Positions 27,801-36,538 of a DNA stretch of 64,000 bases are shown piece after piece. The translations under genes were made by a program, and so were the position numbers. The notes beneath the pieces are model-generated. The model did no database searches. It was not told the DNA's origin and worked only from the letters and a program-made list of their open reading frames with translations. Within the stretch, counting starts at the first letter, position 1, and each line of letters opens with the position of its first letter. The DNA is taken from positions 17,905 through 81,904 of the forward strand of contig NZ_JAPKFL010000026.1 of assembly GCF_026262575.1 (NCBI RefSeq). Direction: 5' to 3'. Source of the DNA: Streptomyces marinisediminis (lineage in GTDB: Bacteria > Actinomycetota > Actinomycetes > Streptomycetales > Streptomycetaceae).

Positions 27801-27830
27801 TCGGGGCGTCCGGCCGCCGGGCCGGAGGCG

Positions 27831-29531
27831 TCAGGCCGCCGCGTCGGTGCGCGCGGCCGTGCGGCGGCGGACGGCGAGGAAGGCGGCGCCGCCGGCCAGC
27901 AGCGCGACCAGCGCGCCGCCGCCGAGGACGAACACGCCACCGGAGCCGGTCAGCGCGAGGTCGCCCTCGGCGTCCGCGCCGCCCTGGCCGCCGGTGCCGC
28001 CGTCCCCGGCCGCACCGTCGGTGTCGCCGCCGCCGGTGCCCGCCGAGCCGCCGGTGTCGCCGCCGCCCGAGGAGCCGCCGGAGGAGCCCCCGGTGCCCGG
28101 GCCGCCGCTGCCGCCGCCGGAGGTGTCGCCACCCGCGCCGTTCAGCACGAAGTACGCCTCGTCGTTGGTGTCGTCACCGTCGTGCGGCGGCACGTAGCCC
28201 AGGGAGATCTTGCCGCGGGCGTTCTCGACGACCTCGTCGATCCGCAGCTCGAAGGGGAAGGTGCGCGCGTCGTCCTCCACGATGGGCGTGGACAGCCAGC
28301 ACAGGTAGAGCGAGTCGCTGGACTCGCCGCTCTGCGTGAGCGGGTTGCAGCCCTCGGCCGCCCGCACGACGGACGCGCCCTCGGGGATCTCGACGTGGAA
28401 GGCCAGCGGCTCGCCGGAGCGCAGCGCGCCGAACCAGGCCGGGCCGTGGTTGGCGAAGCCCGCCTCCAGCCGCACGGTCTCGCCCGCGCCGCCGCGCGCC
28501 GCGTCGCCGGTGAAGGCCAGGTCGTAGGAGCTGTCGGTGGGGAAGTCCAGCTCCGCCCAGGACTCGTACACCGCGGAGTCGCCGCCGGTGACGCGGGTCA
28601 GCTCCAGCGGGGCACCGGTGCCCGGCTCGTAGTCCCGCGCGGCGCGCAGGTCGCGCGCCTCGGCCGAGCTCATGGCCGTGAAGCGGTAGCCGAACAGGTC
28701 GAGGAAGGCGAAGTCGGCGGTCCGGACGGCCACCGGCTCACTCACCTCGTAGGTGGCGCCCGCGGCGTAGGTGCCCTCGAAGGAGCACAGGACGTGGGTC
28801 TGCTCGGTGGCGGGGGTGTCACCGCCGTGGGCGTAGGCGCAGTTGCCGTAGGAGCCGGGGAAGGACAGGCCCCGCGAGCCGTGGAAGCTCAGCACGACGC
28901 CGTCGGTGTCCAGCCCCCCGACGTTGCGGAAGCCCAGCGGCGCCCGGAGGGTGTCGCCGGGTGCGAAGCCGTCGGGCTGGGTGAGCTGGCGCATCCGCAG
29001 CTCGGCGCCGCCGACGAGCACCTCGATGGTGCGGCCGGTGAAGGCCAGGCCCTCGCCCTCGCCGGTGACCTCGATGGTGCCGAGGTCGCCGGCCGCGCTG
29101 TCGTCGTTCACGTCCACCCGGACGCGGCCCACGGCGCCCGGGTCGTCGCCCGCGTAGACCTCGTGGCCGTCGCACACCGCGACCAGGCCCTCGGCCGCGC
29201 AGGGCAGCTCCACGTCGGCCACGCCCGCGAGCCCGGAGGCGTCGATCGTCACCTGGAACGCCCCCTGGTGGACGGGGTAGGTGATGCCGTCCTCGTCGGG
29301 GCCGGACGTGCCGTCGTCCGGAGCGGTCAGGCCCAGCTCGATCTGCGGCTCGGTCGGGTCGCCGTTGTCCGAGTGCAGGGAGAGGTCGACGCGGTCGGGG
29401 CCGGTGATGGTGACGGGCAGGGGCTCGTCCGCGGCGTGCGCCGTGCCGGTGACGCCGACGGCGAGCAGGCCGGCCGCGGCCAGGGCGCTCGCCGCCCGCA
29501 GCAGCGGGCGAGGGGGTGTGTGGCGGGGCAT
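27831..29531 (-). CDS. Cell-wall-anchored surface protein with LAxTG sortase signal
   Basis: 566 residues. Signal peptide 1-33 (LLAVGVTGTAHAADEP, cleavage after AHA). The body (about 35-440) is beta-rich with repeats resembling Ig-like or adhesin folds. Then comes a Gly/Ser/Thr/Asp linker of about 75 residues (GGSSGGSSGGGDTGGSAGTG type), the sorting motif LALTG (about 529-533), a membrane segment (GVFVLGGGALVALLAGGAAFLAV) and a basic tail VRRRTAARTDAAA. LAxTG is the substrate signal of class E sortases in Streptomyces, which also anchor long chaplins. No sortase gene is visible in the window. Ligand unknown. Confidence 0.85.
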   Translation of the reverse strand: MPRHTPPRPLLRAASALAAAGLLAVGVTGTAHAADEPLPVTITGPDRVDLSLHSDNGDPTEPQIELGLTAPDDGTSGPDEDGITYPVHQGAFQVTIDASGLAGVADVELPCAAEGLVAVCDGHEVYAGDDPGAVGRVRVDVNDDSAAGDLGTIEVTGEGEGLAFTGRTIEVLVGGAELRMRQLTQPDGFAPGDTLRAPLGFRNVGGLDTDGVVLSFHGSRGLSFPGSYGNCAYAHGGDTPATEQTHVLCSFEGTYAAGATYEVSEPVAVRTADFAFLDLFGYRFTAMSSAEARDLRAARDYEPGTGAPLELTRVTGGDSAVYESWAELDFPTDSSYDLAFTGDAARGGAGETVRLEAGFANHGPAWFGALRSGEPLAFHVEIPEGASVVRAAEGCNPLTQSGESSDSLYLCWLSTPIVEDDARTFPFELRIDEVVENARGKISLGYVPPHDGDDTNDEAYFVLNGAGGDTSGGGSGGPGTGGSSGGSSGGGDTGGSAGTGGGDTDGAAGDGGTGGQGGADAEGDLALTGSGGVFVLGGGALVALLAGGAAFLAVRRRTAARTDAAA

Positions 29532-29735
29532 GTGCTCTCTTTCACTCGCGTCTGACCGGCCGCGACCTGGCTGTCATGGTCGTGGCACGTCCGGTTCGAC
29601 CCCGGGCCGCGCCCCGGGGTTGCGCACGGCGCCGTCACGAAGGCGTCTCGTTCCGGTCAAGGCGGGCCCGCCACCCCCGGCCGCTGCCGTCCGGCCCCGC
29701 GCCGGGGGTGGCGGGCCGGTCTAGGATCTACGCCC

Positions 29736-30590
29736 ATGAGCTATGGGCAGGGGGGGCCGGGCTGGGGCCCCGGGGGGCCGGGGACGCCGGACTGGAACGC
29801 GCTCGCCGAGGACCAGGCCGCGCACCGCGCCCGGCGGCGGCGCTGGCTGCTGATCGGCGGTGGCGCGGCGGCGACGGTGGCGGTCGCCGCGGTCGTCGCC
29901 TTCGCGGTCGTCTCGGGCGGGTCCCCGGGAGGTGGCGGCCCCTCGGACGGGCCCACCTCCGCCCTGCCCTCGCCCGAGGACCTGCCCGTCAGCCCCGACC
30001 AGCCCGACCCGGACTTCACCGAGGCGCCCCCGCCGCCCAACCCGCGCGAGTTCATCACCGACCCGGCGATGGATACCGCGCCGCGCAGCGCCGCCACCCT
30101 GTTCCCCGACGCCTCCGTCACGCTCGACGGCCGCACCTTCCAGCGCACCGGCGCCGCCTCGACCGAGGAGTGCGCCACGGCCGCCACCGACGGGCTGGCC
30201 GCGGTACTCGCGGAGACGGGCTGCACCGAGCTGCACCGCGCGACGTTCACCCGCGAGGGCATAGCCGTCACCGTCGGGATAGCCGTGCTCCCCTCCGAGC
30301 AGGCCGCCGACCGGGCCAGGGACGACGCCGAGCCCTACGTGGCCCCGCTCACCGGCGGCGGCGTCCCGGCCGACCTGTGCCGGTACTCCGCCTGCCGCTC
30401 CAGCGCCAGCTCGCTGGGGCGCTACGCCTACTTCACCGTCTCCGGCTACCTCGACGGCACGTCCGTGACCGCACAGGAGGAGCGGGCGCTGACCGCCGGG
30501 CGGGACCTGGCCGGCTACGCCGCCGACCGCCTGCACGCCCGCGCCGAGCGGCAGGCCGAGGCCGCCGCCACCGCCGCACCCGCCCCCTGA
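29736..30590 (+). CDS. Membrane-anchored extracytoplasmic protein of unknown function
   Basis: 284 residues. A Gly/Pro-rich cytoplasmic start (MSYGQGGPGWGPGGPGTPDW) is followed by a basic stop-transfer cluster (RARRRR), one membrane segment (about 36-60, WLLIGGGAAATVAVAAVVAFAVV) and a Pro/Ser-rich linker. A globular domain covers about 105-280 and has four cysteines (STEECATAA, LAETGCTEL, DLCRYSACRSS) likely to form disulfides outside the cell. The type is common in Streptomyces, with no known role. It starts divergently from the LAxTG gene with a 204-base gap and converges on a MocR gene. Confidence 0.82.
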   Translation: MSYGQGGPGWGPGGPGTPDWNALAEDQAAHRARRRRWLLIGGGAAATVAVAAVVAFAVVSGGSPGGGGPSDGPTSALPSPEDLPVSPDQPDPDFTEAPPPPNPREFITDPAMDTAPRSAATLFPDASVTLDGRTFQRTGAASTEECATAATDGLAAVLAETGCTELHRATFTREGIAVTVGIAVLPSEQAADRARDDAEPYVAPLTGGGVPADLCRYSACRSSASSLGRYAYFTVSGYLDGTSVTAQEERALTAGRDLAGYAADRLHARAERQAEAAATAAPAP

Positions 30591-30602
30591 CGCCGCGTCG
30601 GC

Positions 30603-31949
30603 TCAGCGGCCCCGCACGTCCCCGGGCGCCGAGCGGGCGAGCGCCGCCAGCGCGCCCAGCGCCCGCGCCAGGTCGTCGACGGGCGGGGAGCCCAGCCCCA
30701 GCCGCACCGCGTTCGGGGTGCGCGCGCCGGTCGCCGCGAAGGCGGCGCCCGGCGTCACGGCGATGCCGCGCGCGGCCGCCGCGGCGGCGAACTCCTCGGC
30801 CCGCCACGGCGCGGGCAGTTCCCACCAGCACGTGTAGCCCGCCGGGTCGCCGCGCACCGCGAACCCGGCCAGCGCGGCCGCGGCGGCCTCCTGCCGCGCG
30901 GCGGCGTCCCGCCGCTTGGCGTCGGCCACCGCGTGCACCGCGCCGTCGGCGAGCCAGCGCGCCGCCGCGTCCAGCGCGAACCCGGGCGGGCCGCCGCCGG
31001 TGGCGCGCACCGCCTGCGCCACCCCCTCCCGCCACCGCCCCGGCACCACCGCGAACCCGAGGCCGAGGCCGGGCGCGAGCCGCTTGGACAGGCTGTCGAC
31101 GACGACGGCCGACTCCGGCAGCAGCGCCGCCAGCGGGGGCAGGTCGGGGCGCAGGAAGCCCCAGACGGCGTCCTCGACGACCGGCACGCCCGCCGCGCGG
31201 ACCACCCGCGCCAGGTCCTCGCGCCGCCGCTCGGACAGCACCGTCCCGAGCGGGTTGTGCAGCGTCGGCTGGAGGTAGACGGCCCCCAGCGGCGCCGCCC
31301 GGTGCGCGGCGGCGAGGGCGTCGGGCACCACCCCCTCCGCGTCCACGGCCAGCGGCACGGCGCTCACCCCGAGCCGGGGGGCCAGGGCGCGCAGCACCGG
31401 GTAGGTGAGCTCCTCCACGCCCAGCCGGCCGCCGGGGGGCACGAGGGCGGACAGCACCCCGGCCACGGCCTGCCGCCCGTTGCCCGCGAAGAGCACCCGC
31501 CCCGGCTCCGGACGCCAGCCGCCGCGCGCCAGCAGCTCGGTGGCCGCGAAGCGGGCGGCCGCCGTGCCCGCGACCCCGGCGGGGCGCAGCGCGGAGTCCA
31601 GCACGTCGGCGCGCAGCAGCGGGGCGAGCCCGGCGGCCAGCAGCGCCGCCTGCCCGGGCACCACGGGGTGGTTGAGGGTGAGGTCCACGGCGTGGGGCGA
31701 CGGCTCGGCCAGGGCCGGGGCGGGCGGCGGTGCGGCGGCCCGCACGAACGTGCCCCGCCCCACCTCGCCCACCGTCAGCCCGCGCCGCGCCAGCTCCCGG
31801 TAGACGCGGGCGGCCGTGGAGTCGGCGATGCGGCGGCGCCGGGCGAAGTCGCGCTGCGGCGGCAGCCGGTCCCCCGGACGCAGCGCGCCCGCGCCGATCT
31901 CGGCCTCGACGGCGTCGGCGATGCGCCGGTAGTCGTACGCGCTGCCCAT
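30603..31949 (-). CDS. MocR-type regulator (GntR HTH fused to aminotransferase-like domain)
   Basis: 448 residues. Winged HTH of the GntR type at about 1-72 (YDYRRIADAVEAEIGAGALRPGDRLPPQRDFARR). Class I aminotransferase fold about 110-440 with the PLP lysine in VVVDSLSKRLAPGLGLGF (about residue 290), EDAVWGFL before it and a YLQPTLHNPLGTV segment. MocR proteins sense amino acids or PLP and usually control a divergent gene. Here that is the LysE exporter, whose start is 71 bases away. Direct repeats ATTGCACCGAG in the gap are the likely operator. Confidence 0.92.
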   Translation of the reverse strand: MGSAYDYRRIADAVEAEIGAGALRPGDRLPPQRDFARRRRIADSTAARVYRELARRGLTVGEVGRGTFVRAAAPPPAPALAEPSPHAVDLTLNHPVVPGQAALLAAGLAPLLRADVLDSALRPAGVAGTAAARFAATELLARGGWRPEPGRVLFAGNGRQAVAGVLSALVPPGGRLGVEELTYPVLRALAPRLGVSAVPLAVDAEGVVPDALAAAHRAAPLGAVYLQPTLHNPLGTVLSERRREDLARVVRAAGVPVVEDAVWGFLRPDLPPLAALLPESAVVVDSLSKRLAPGLGLGFAVVPGRWREGVAQAVRATGGGPPGFALDAAARWLADGAVHAVADAKRRDAAARQEAAAAALAGFAVRGDPAGYTCWWELPAPWRAEEFAAAAAARGIAVTPGAAFAATGARTPNAVRLGLGSPPVDDLARALGALAALARSAPGDVRGR

Positions 31950-31958
31950 GCCACCATC

Positions 31959-31993
31959 ATTGCACCGAGTTCAATGCCGGGTATTGCACCGAG
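31959..31993. promoter_or_regulatory. MocR direct-repeat operator and lysE promoter
   Basis: ATTGCACCGAG occurs twice, at 31959-31969 and 31983-31993, spaced 24 bases start to start (about two helical turns), in the 70-base divergent gap. The second copy contains TTGCAC, which can act as -35 with TACGCT 18 bases on as -10 for the exporter gene. Confidence 0.6.
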
Positions 31994-32019
31994 ATCGCCG
32001 GACTTCCTACGCTCACCGC

Positions 32020-32643
32020 ATGGTGGAGACACAGGCCGTCGTGGGCGTCGTGGCGATCGCGCTGGGCATGGTGCTCACGCCGGGCCCGAACATGCTGTAC
32101 CTGGTCTCGCGCACCCTCACGCAGGGCAGGCGGGCCGGGGTGGTCTCGCTCGGCGGCGTCGCGCTGGGCTTCGTGGTCTACCTGGTGGCGGCCAACCTCG
32201 GGCTCTCGGCCGTCTTCCTCGCCGTGCCCGCCCTGTACACCGGCGTGAAGTTCGCCGGGGCCGCCTACCTGGCCTGGCTCGCCTGGCAGGCGCTGCGCCC
32301 GGGAGGCGTCTCCGTCTTCACCCCGCGGGAGCTCCCGCCCGACCCGCCGCGCCGGCTGTTCGCCATGGGGCTGCTGACGAACCTGCTGAACCCGAAGATC
32401 GCGATCATGTACCTGTCGCTGCTCCCCCAGTTCCTCGACCCGCAGGGGGGCAGCGTGCTCCTCCAGGGGCTCGTGCTGGGCTCGCTCCAGATCGGCGTGA
32501 GCGTGGCCGTCAACCTGGCCGTCGTGTTCGGGGCGGGGAGCGTCGCCGTCTTCCTCGCCCGGCGCCCCGGGTGGCTGCGCGTGCAGCGGTACCTCATGGG
32601 CACCGCCCTCGGCGCGCTGGCCGTGCACACCGCGCGCGCCTGA
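32020..32643 (+). CDS. LysE-family amino acid exporter
   Basis: 207 residues from ATG 32020. Six hydrophobic segments are recognisable, and the LysE/RhtB N-terminal signature is present (VVAIALGMVLTPGPNMLYLVSR, residues 8-29) along with GLLTNLLNPKIAIMYLSLLPQF (about 115-136). The family exports basic or neutral amino acids in exchange for protons. It is paired with a divergent MocR regulator that may sense the exported amino acid. It converges on truA with a 27-base gap containing GGGCGCGCCC. Confidence 0.92.
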   Translation: MVETQAVVGVVAIALGMVLTPGPNMLYLVSRTLTQGRRAGVVSLGGVALGFVVYLVAANLGLSAVFLAVPALYTGVKFAGAAYLAWLAWQALRPGGVSVFTPRELPPDPPRRLFAMGLLTNLLNPKIAIMYLSLLPQFLDPQGGSVLLQGLVLGSLQIGVSVAVNLAVVFGAGSVAVFLARRPGWLRVQRYLMGTALGALAVHTARA

Positions 32644-32670
32644 GCCGGGGCGCGCCCGGGGCGGGGCTTC

Positions 32671-33516
32671 TCAGGCGCACCGCGTGAGCGTGCGCAGGCG
32701 ACGGGCGGCGGCGTTGCGGGCGGGCAGTTCGTCGTCGGCCGGGTAGCCGACCTCCTCCAGCGTCAGCCCGTGCGGCCGTACGACGTGGACGGCCGAGTCG
32801 CGCACGCCCGCCGCCAGCACCTCGCCGGGCCAGGACGGCGGCCGGTGCCCGTCCCCCACGAACAGCATGGCCCCCACCAGCGCGCGCACCATGTTGTGGC
32901 AGAAGGCGTCGGCCCGCACGGTGGCCTCCAGCACGCCGTCGGGCCGGCGCTCCCAGCGCAGGTCCAGCAGGCGGCGGATCGTGGTGGCGCCTTCCCGCTT
33001 CTTGCAGTAGGCCGCGAAGTCGTGCTCGCCCAGCAGGCGCCGGGCGGCCTCGTTCATCGCGTCGGCGTCCAGCGGCCAGTTGTGCCACAGCACGTGTCCG
33101 CGCTGGAGCGGGTCGGCGCCGCCGGGGTGGTCGGTCACCCGGTAGCAGTAGCGGCGCCAGACCGCCGAGAAGCGGGCGTCGAAGTGCGCCGGGGCCCGCC
33201 GCACCCGCCACACCCGGACGTCGTGCGGCAGCCGGCCGGCCAGCCGGCGCAGCAGGTGCTCCCCGTGCGCCTCCCACACCTCGGCGGGCAGGTCGACGTG
33301 GGCGACCTGGCCGCGGGCGTGCACCCCGGCGTCCGTCCGCCCGGCCACCGTCAGCTCCAGCGGCTCGGCACCGCGGGTGACGACGCGCAGGGCGTCCTGC
33401 ACCTCGCCCTGCACCGTGCGGCGGCCGCGCTGCACGGCCCAGCCGGAGAAGTCGCGGCCGTCGTAGCCCAGGTCCAGCCGCACCCGGACCCGGCCGGGCT
33501 CCACCTCGTCACTCAC
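32671..33516 (-). CDS. truA: tRNA pseudouridine(38-40) synthase
   Basis: 281 residues. The catalytic aspartate lies in VAGRTDAGVHARGQVAHVD (Asp about 62) after RRTVQGEVQDALR. Further TruA segments: FDARFSAVWRRYCYRV and NMVRALVGAML. Modifies U38-U40 in tRNA anticodon stems. It follows rplQ by 81 bases that include a terminator, the standard position at the end of the alpha operon. Confidence 0.97.
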   Translation of the reverse strand: MSDEVEPGRVRVRLDLGYDGRDFSGWAVQRGRRTVQGEVQDALRVVTRGAEPLELTVAGRTDAGVHARGQVAHVDLPAEVWEAHGEHLLRRLAGRLPHDVRVWRVRRAPAHFDARFSAVWRRYCYRVTDHPGGADPLQRGHVLWHNWPLDADAMNEAARRLLGEHDFAAYCKKREGATTIRRLLDLRWERRPDGVLEATVRADAFCHNMVRALVGAMLFVGDGHRPPSWPGEVLAAGVRDSAVHVVRPHGLTLEEVGYPADDELPARNAAARRLRTLTRCA

Positions 33517-33550
33517 GGGCTCGATCCTCTCAGGGGAGCGCGTACGCCGA

Positions 33551-33581
33551 CGGGCCCGCCCCCGCGAGGGGAGCGGGCCCG
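33551..33581 (-). terminator. Terminator after rplQ (alpha operon)
   Basis: CGGGCCCGC pairs with GCGGGCCCG, and CCCC/GGGG continue after a one-base bulge around a GCGA loop. It lies 17 bases past the rplQ stop and 35 before truA. Confidence 0.7.
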
Positions 33582-33597
33582 CCGGGCGCTGCGGCGC

Positions 33598-34122
33598 TCA
33601 GGCTTCCTTGGACTCCTCGGCCGGGGCCTCGGTGGACTCCTCGGCCTTGGCCTTGTCGGCCTTGGCGTCGTCCGCCGCGGTCTCCCGGGCCGGGGCCTCC
33701 TCGGCGTCCTTCGCGGAACGCTTCGTCGCGGCCTCGGCCTCACCGACAGCGGTCTGCTGCACGGTCAGGGCCTCCACCAGCTCGATGACCGCCATCGGCG
33801 CGTTGTCGCCGCGACGGTTGCCGATCTTGGTGATGCGGGTGTAGCCACCCGGGCGGTTCTCGTAGCGGGGGCCGATCTCGGTGAAGAGGGTGTGCACGAC
33901 GGACTTGTCCGTGATCGTGCGCATGACCTGGCGACGGTTGTGCAGGTCGCCCTTCTTCGCCTTGGTGATCAGGCGCTCCGCGACCGGGCGCAGGCGGCGG
34001 GCCTTCGCCTCGGTGGTGGTGATGCGGCCGTGCTCGAAGAGGGCCGTGGCGAGGTTCGCCAGGAGGGCCTTCTGGTGCGCGGCGCTGCCGCCCAGACGGG
34101 CGCCCTTGGTGGGCTGCGGCAT
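33598..34122 (-). CDS. rplQ: 50S ribosomal protein L17
   Basis: 174 residues from ATG 34122 (MPQPTKGARLGGSAAHQKALLANL). The L17 fold fills the first about 118 residues (GRITTTEAKARRLRPVAERLIT). A tail of more than 50 residues rich in Ala, Glu, Lys and Asp (AKDAEEAPARETAADDAKAD type) follows; E. coli L17 is 127 residues. Such tails are common in actinobacteria and of unknown use. Last gene of the alpha operon, 140 bases after rpoA. Confidence 0.98.
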   Translation of the reverse strand: MPQPTKGARLGGSAAHQKALLANLATALFEHGRITTTEAKARRLRPVAERLITKAKKGDLHNRRQVMRTITDKSVVHTLFTEIGPRYENRPGGYTRITKIGNRRGDNAPMAVIELVEALTVQQTAVGEAEAATKRSAKDAEEAPARETAADDAKADKAKAEESTEAPAEESKEA

Positions 34123-34200
34123 GGTGTTTCTCCTCGTGGTCTGCACCGGCCGTACCAGGTACCGGTGTCAGTGTCCGTACGGGCTTGTGCCCGCCGGAGC

Positions 34201-34228
34201 CCGGGGCCCGCCCTGGGACGGGCCCCGG
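34201..34228 (-). other. Intercistronic hairpin between rpoA and rplQ
   Basis: CCGGGGCCCG and CGGGCCCCGG form a perfect 10-bp stem with an 8-base loop in the 140-base rpoA-rplQ gap. It may attenuate transcription or protect the rpoA mRNA end; there is no T-tract. Confidence 0.5.
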
Positions 34229-34262
34229 AAGATCCCTACGCGTGCTGTCGCGCGCGTACGGC

Positions 34263-35285
34263 TCAGTACTGCTCGGTCTCGACGAAGCCCTGGTCGGCGT
34301 CGTCGTCCGCGCCGTAGGCGTCGGCGGCGGCGGTCGGGTCGAACCCGGGCGGGCTGTCCTTGAGCGCCAGGCCCATGCCGTGCAGCTTGGCCTTGACCTC
34401 GTCGATGGACTTCGCGCCGAAGTTGCGGATGTCCAGCAGGTCCGCCTCGGAGCGGGCCACCAGCTCGCCCACCGAGTGGATGCCCTCGCGCTTGAGGCAG
34501 TTGTAGGAGCGGACGGTCAGCTCCAGCTCCTCGATCGGCAGCGCCAGGTCCGCGGCGAGCGCGGCGTCCGTCGGCGACGGGCCCATGTCGATGCCCTCGG
34601 CGTCGACGTTGAGCTCGCGCGCCAGGCCGAACAGCTCGACCAGGGTCTTGCCCGCGGAGGCGACGGCGTCGCGCGGCCGCATGGACTCCTTGGTCTCGAC
34701 GTCGACGATCAGCTTGTCGAAGTCGGTGCGCTGCTCGACACGGGTCGCCTCGACCTTGTAGGTGACCTTGAGCACCGGGCTGTAGATCGAGTCGACCGGG
34801 ATGCGGCCGATCTCCTGGCCCGCCTGCTTGTTCTGCACGGCGGAGACGTAGCCGCGGCCGCGCTCGACCGTCAGCTCCATCTCCAGCTTGCCCTTGCCGT
34901 TCAGCGTGGCGAGGACGAGGTCGGGGTTGTGCACCTCGACACCGGCCGGCGGCGCGATGTCCGCGGCGGTGACCAGGCCGGGGCCCTGCTTGCGCAGGTA
35001 CATCACGACCGGCTCGTCGTGCTCGGAGGAGACGACGAGCTGCTTGATGTTGAGGATGAGGTCGGTGACGTCCTCCTTGACGCCCGGCACGGTGGTGAAC
35101 TCGTGCAGGACGCCGTCGATCCGGATGCTGGTGACGGCGGCACCGGGGATCGAGGAGAGGAGCGTGCGACGCAGGGAGTTGCCGAGGGTGTAGCCGAAGC
35201 CCGGCTCCAGCGGCTCGATCACGAACCGGGAGCGGAACTCGTCGACGACCTCTTCGGTCAGGGAAGGGCGCTGAGCGATCAGCAT
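34263..35285 (-). CDS. rpoA: DNA-directed RNA polymerase subunit alpha
   Basis: 340 residues. The N-terminal dimerisation domain (about 1-235) has FVIEPLEPGFGYTLGNSLRRTLLSSIPGAAVTS. The C-terminal domain (about 255-320) has LDLPIEELELTVRSYNCLKR-like sequence, VGELVARSEADLLDIRNFG and the UP-element and activator surface. Assembles beta and beta-prime. The acidic tail DADQGFVETEQY is usual in actinobacteria. Lies between rpsD (132 bases) and rplQ. Confidence 0.99.
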   Translation of the reverse strand: MLIAQRPSLTEEVVDEFRSRFVIEPLEPGFGYTLGNSLRRTLLSSIPGAAVTSIRIDGVLHEFTTVPGVKEDVTDLILNIKQLVVSSEHDEPVVMYLRKQGPGLVTAADIAPPAGVEVHNPDLVLATLNGKGKLEMELTVERGRGYVSAVQNKQAGQEIGRIPVDSIYSPVLKVTYKVEATRVEQRTDFDKLIVDVETKESMRPRDAVASAGKTLVELFGLARELNVDAEGIDMGPSPTDAALAADLALPIEELELTVRSYNCLKREGIHSVGELVARSEADLLDIRNFGAKSIDEVKAKLHGMGLALKDSPPGFDPTAAADAYGADDDADQGFVETEQY

Positions 35286-35329
35286 GGGGATGTGCCTCCA
35301 GTCTTCGGCAACCGCTATTTGATGCCGAG

Positions 35330-35350
35330 CCCCGGGCAGGCCGCCCGGGG
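35330..35350 (-). other. Hairpin between rpsD and rpoA
   Basis: CCCCGGGC and GCCCGGGG pair around a 5-base loop within the 132-base rpsD-rpoA gap. Possible attenuator or RNA-stability element. Confidence 0.45.
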
Positions 35351-35417
35351 TCTACTGCAAGGGTACGGGCGGCCCGCCCCGCGGACGAGCGCGGCGGACC
35401 ACCCGTACGGCGAGCTG

Positions 35418-36044
35418 TTACTTCGAGTACAGCTCGACGATGAGCTGCTCCTGCACCTGGGTGTCGATGACCGGGCGCTCGGGCAGGCTGTGCACGAGGA
35501 CGCGCAGGCGGGAGGGGATGACCTCCAGCCACGCCGGGACGGTCTTGTCCCCGGCTTCGGCGACGGCCACCTGGAACGGGGTCATGTTCCGGGAGGACTC
35601 GCGGACCTCGATGATGTCGTTCGGGGAGACCCGAGCCGACGGGATGTCCGTCTTGCGGCCGTTCACGGTGATGTGGCCGTGCCGCACGAGCTGACGGGCG
35701 TGGTCGCGGGACTTGGCGAAGCCCGCCCGGTAGACCACGTTGTCCAGCCGGGACTCCAGGATGCGCAGCAGGTTCTCACCGGTCTTGCCGGACTTCCTGT
35801 TGGCCTCGTTGTAGTACCCGCGGAACTGCTTCTCCAGGACGCCGTAGATGCGCGCGCACTTCTGCTTCTCGCGCTTCTGCAGCAGGTACTCGCTGTCCTT
35901 GGTGCGCCCGCGTCCGTGCTCACCCGGGGGGTAAGGACGGATCTCGATCGGGCACTTCGCGCTCTCGCACTTAGCTCCCTTGAGAAAGAGCTTCTGCTTC
36001 TCCCGACGGCAACGCTTGCAGTCGGCCCCGGTGTAACGCGCCAT
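35418..36044 (-). CDS. rpsD: 30S ribosomal protein S4
   Basis: 208 residues. Primary 16S rRNA binder and, in many bacteria, a translational regulator. It is the zinc-type (C+) form: cysteines at 9, 12, 26 and 31 (DCKRCRR, AKCESAKC). The S4 RNA-binding domain contains SRLDNVVYRAGFAKSRDHARQLVRHGHITVNG-type sequence (about 95-125). Here it sits inside the alpha operon between rpsK and rpoA. Confidence 0.99.
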   Translation of the reverse strand: MARYTGADCKRCRREKQKLFLKGAKCESAKCPIEIRPYPPGEHGRGRTKDSEYLLQKREKQKCARIYGVLEKQFRGYYNEANRKSGKTGENLLRILESRLDNVVYRAGFAKSRDHARQLVRHGHITVNGRKTDIPSARVSPNDIIEVRESSRNMTPFQVAVAEAGDKTVPAWLEVIPSRLRVLVHSLPERPVIDTQVQEQLIVELYSK

Positions 36045-36070
36045 TGTCGTTGATCTCCTACTTCAGCTCG

Positions 36071-36475
36071 TCAGACGCGGCGACGCTTCGGCGGGCGGCA
36101 GCCGTTGTGCGGGGTCGGGGTGACGTCCTGGATCGAACCGACCTCCAGGCCGGTGGCCTGGAGCGAGCGGATCGCGGTCTCCCGGCCGGAACCGGGGCCC
36201 TTGACGAACACGTCGACCTTGCGCATGCCGTGCTCCTGCGCGCGACGGGCGGCCGACTCGGCGGCCATCTGCGCGGCGAACGGCGTCGACTTACGCGAAC
36301 CCTTGAAGCCCACGTGACCGGCCGAAGCCCAGGAGATCACGTTGCCGGTGGGATCGGTGATGGAAACGATGGTGTTGTTGAACGTGCTCTTGATGTGAGC
36401 GTGCCCGTGGGCGACGTTCTTCTTCTCCTTGCGGCGCACCTTCTTGGCGCCGGCCGTACGGCCCTTCGGAGGCAT
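36071..36475 (-). CDS. rpsK: 30S ribosomal protein S11
   Basis: 134 residues. Basic N-terminus (MPPKGRTAGAKKVRRKEKKN), then HAHIKSTFNNTIVSITDPTG and the conserved end PTPHNGCRPPKRRRV. Forms part of the platform near the mRNA exit. 63 bases after rpsM, 26 before rpsD. Confidence 0.99.
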   Translation of the reverse strand: MPPKGRTAGAKKVRRKEKKNVAHGHAHIKSTFNNTIVSITDPTGNVISWASAGHVGFKGSRKSTPFAAQMAAESAARRAQEHGMRKVDVFVKGPGSGRETAIRSLQATGLEVGSIQDVTPTPHNGCRPPKRRRV

Positions 36476-36538
36476 AGAGGTTTACTCCCGTGGAGGTGGT
36501 CGGTCCAGCTACCGGACCGCTTCAGCGTCCGGTGCGGA

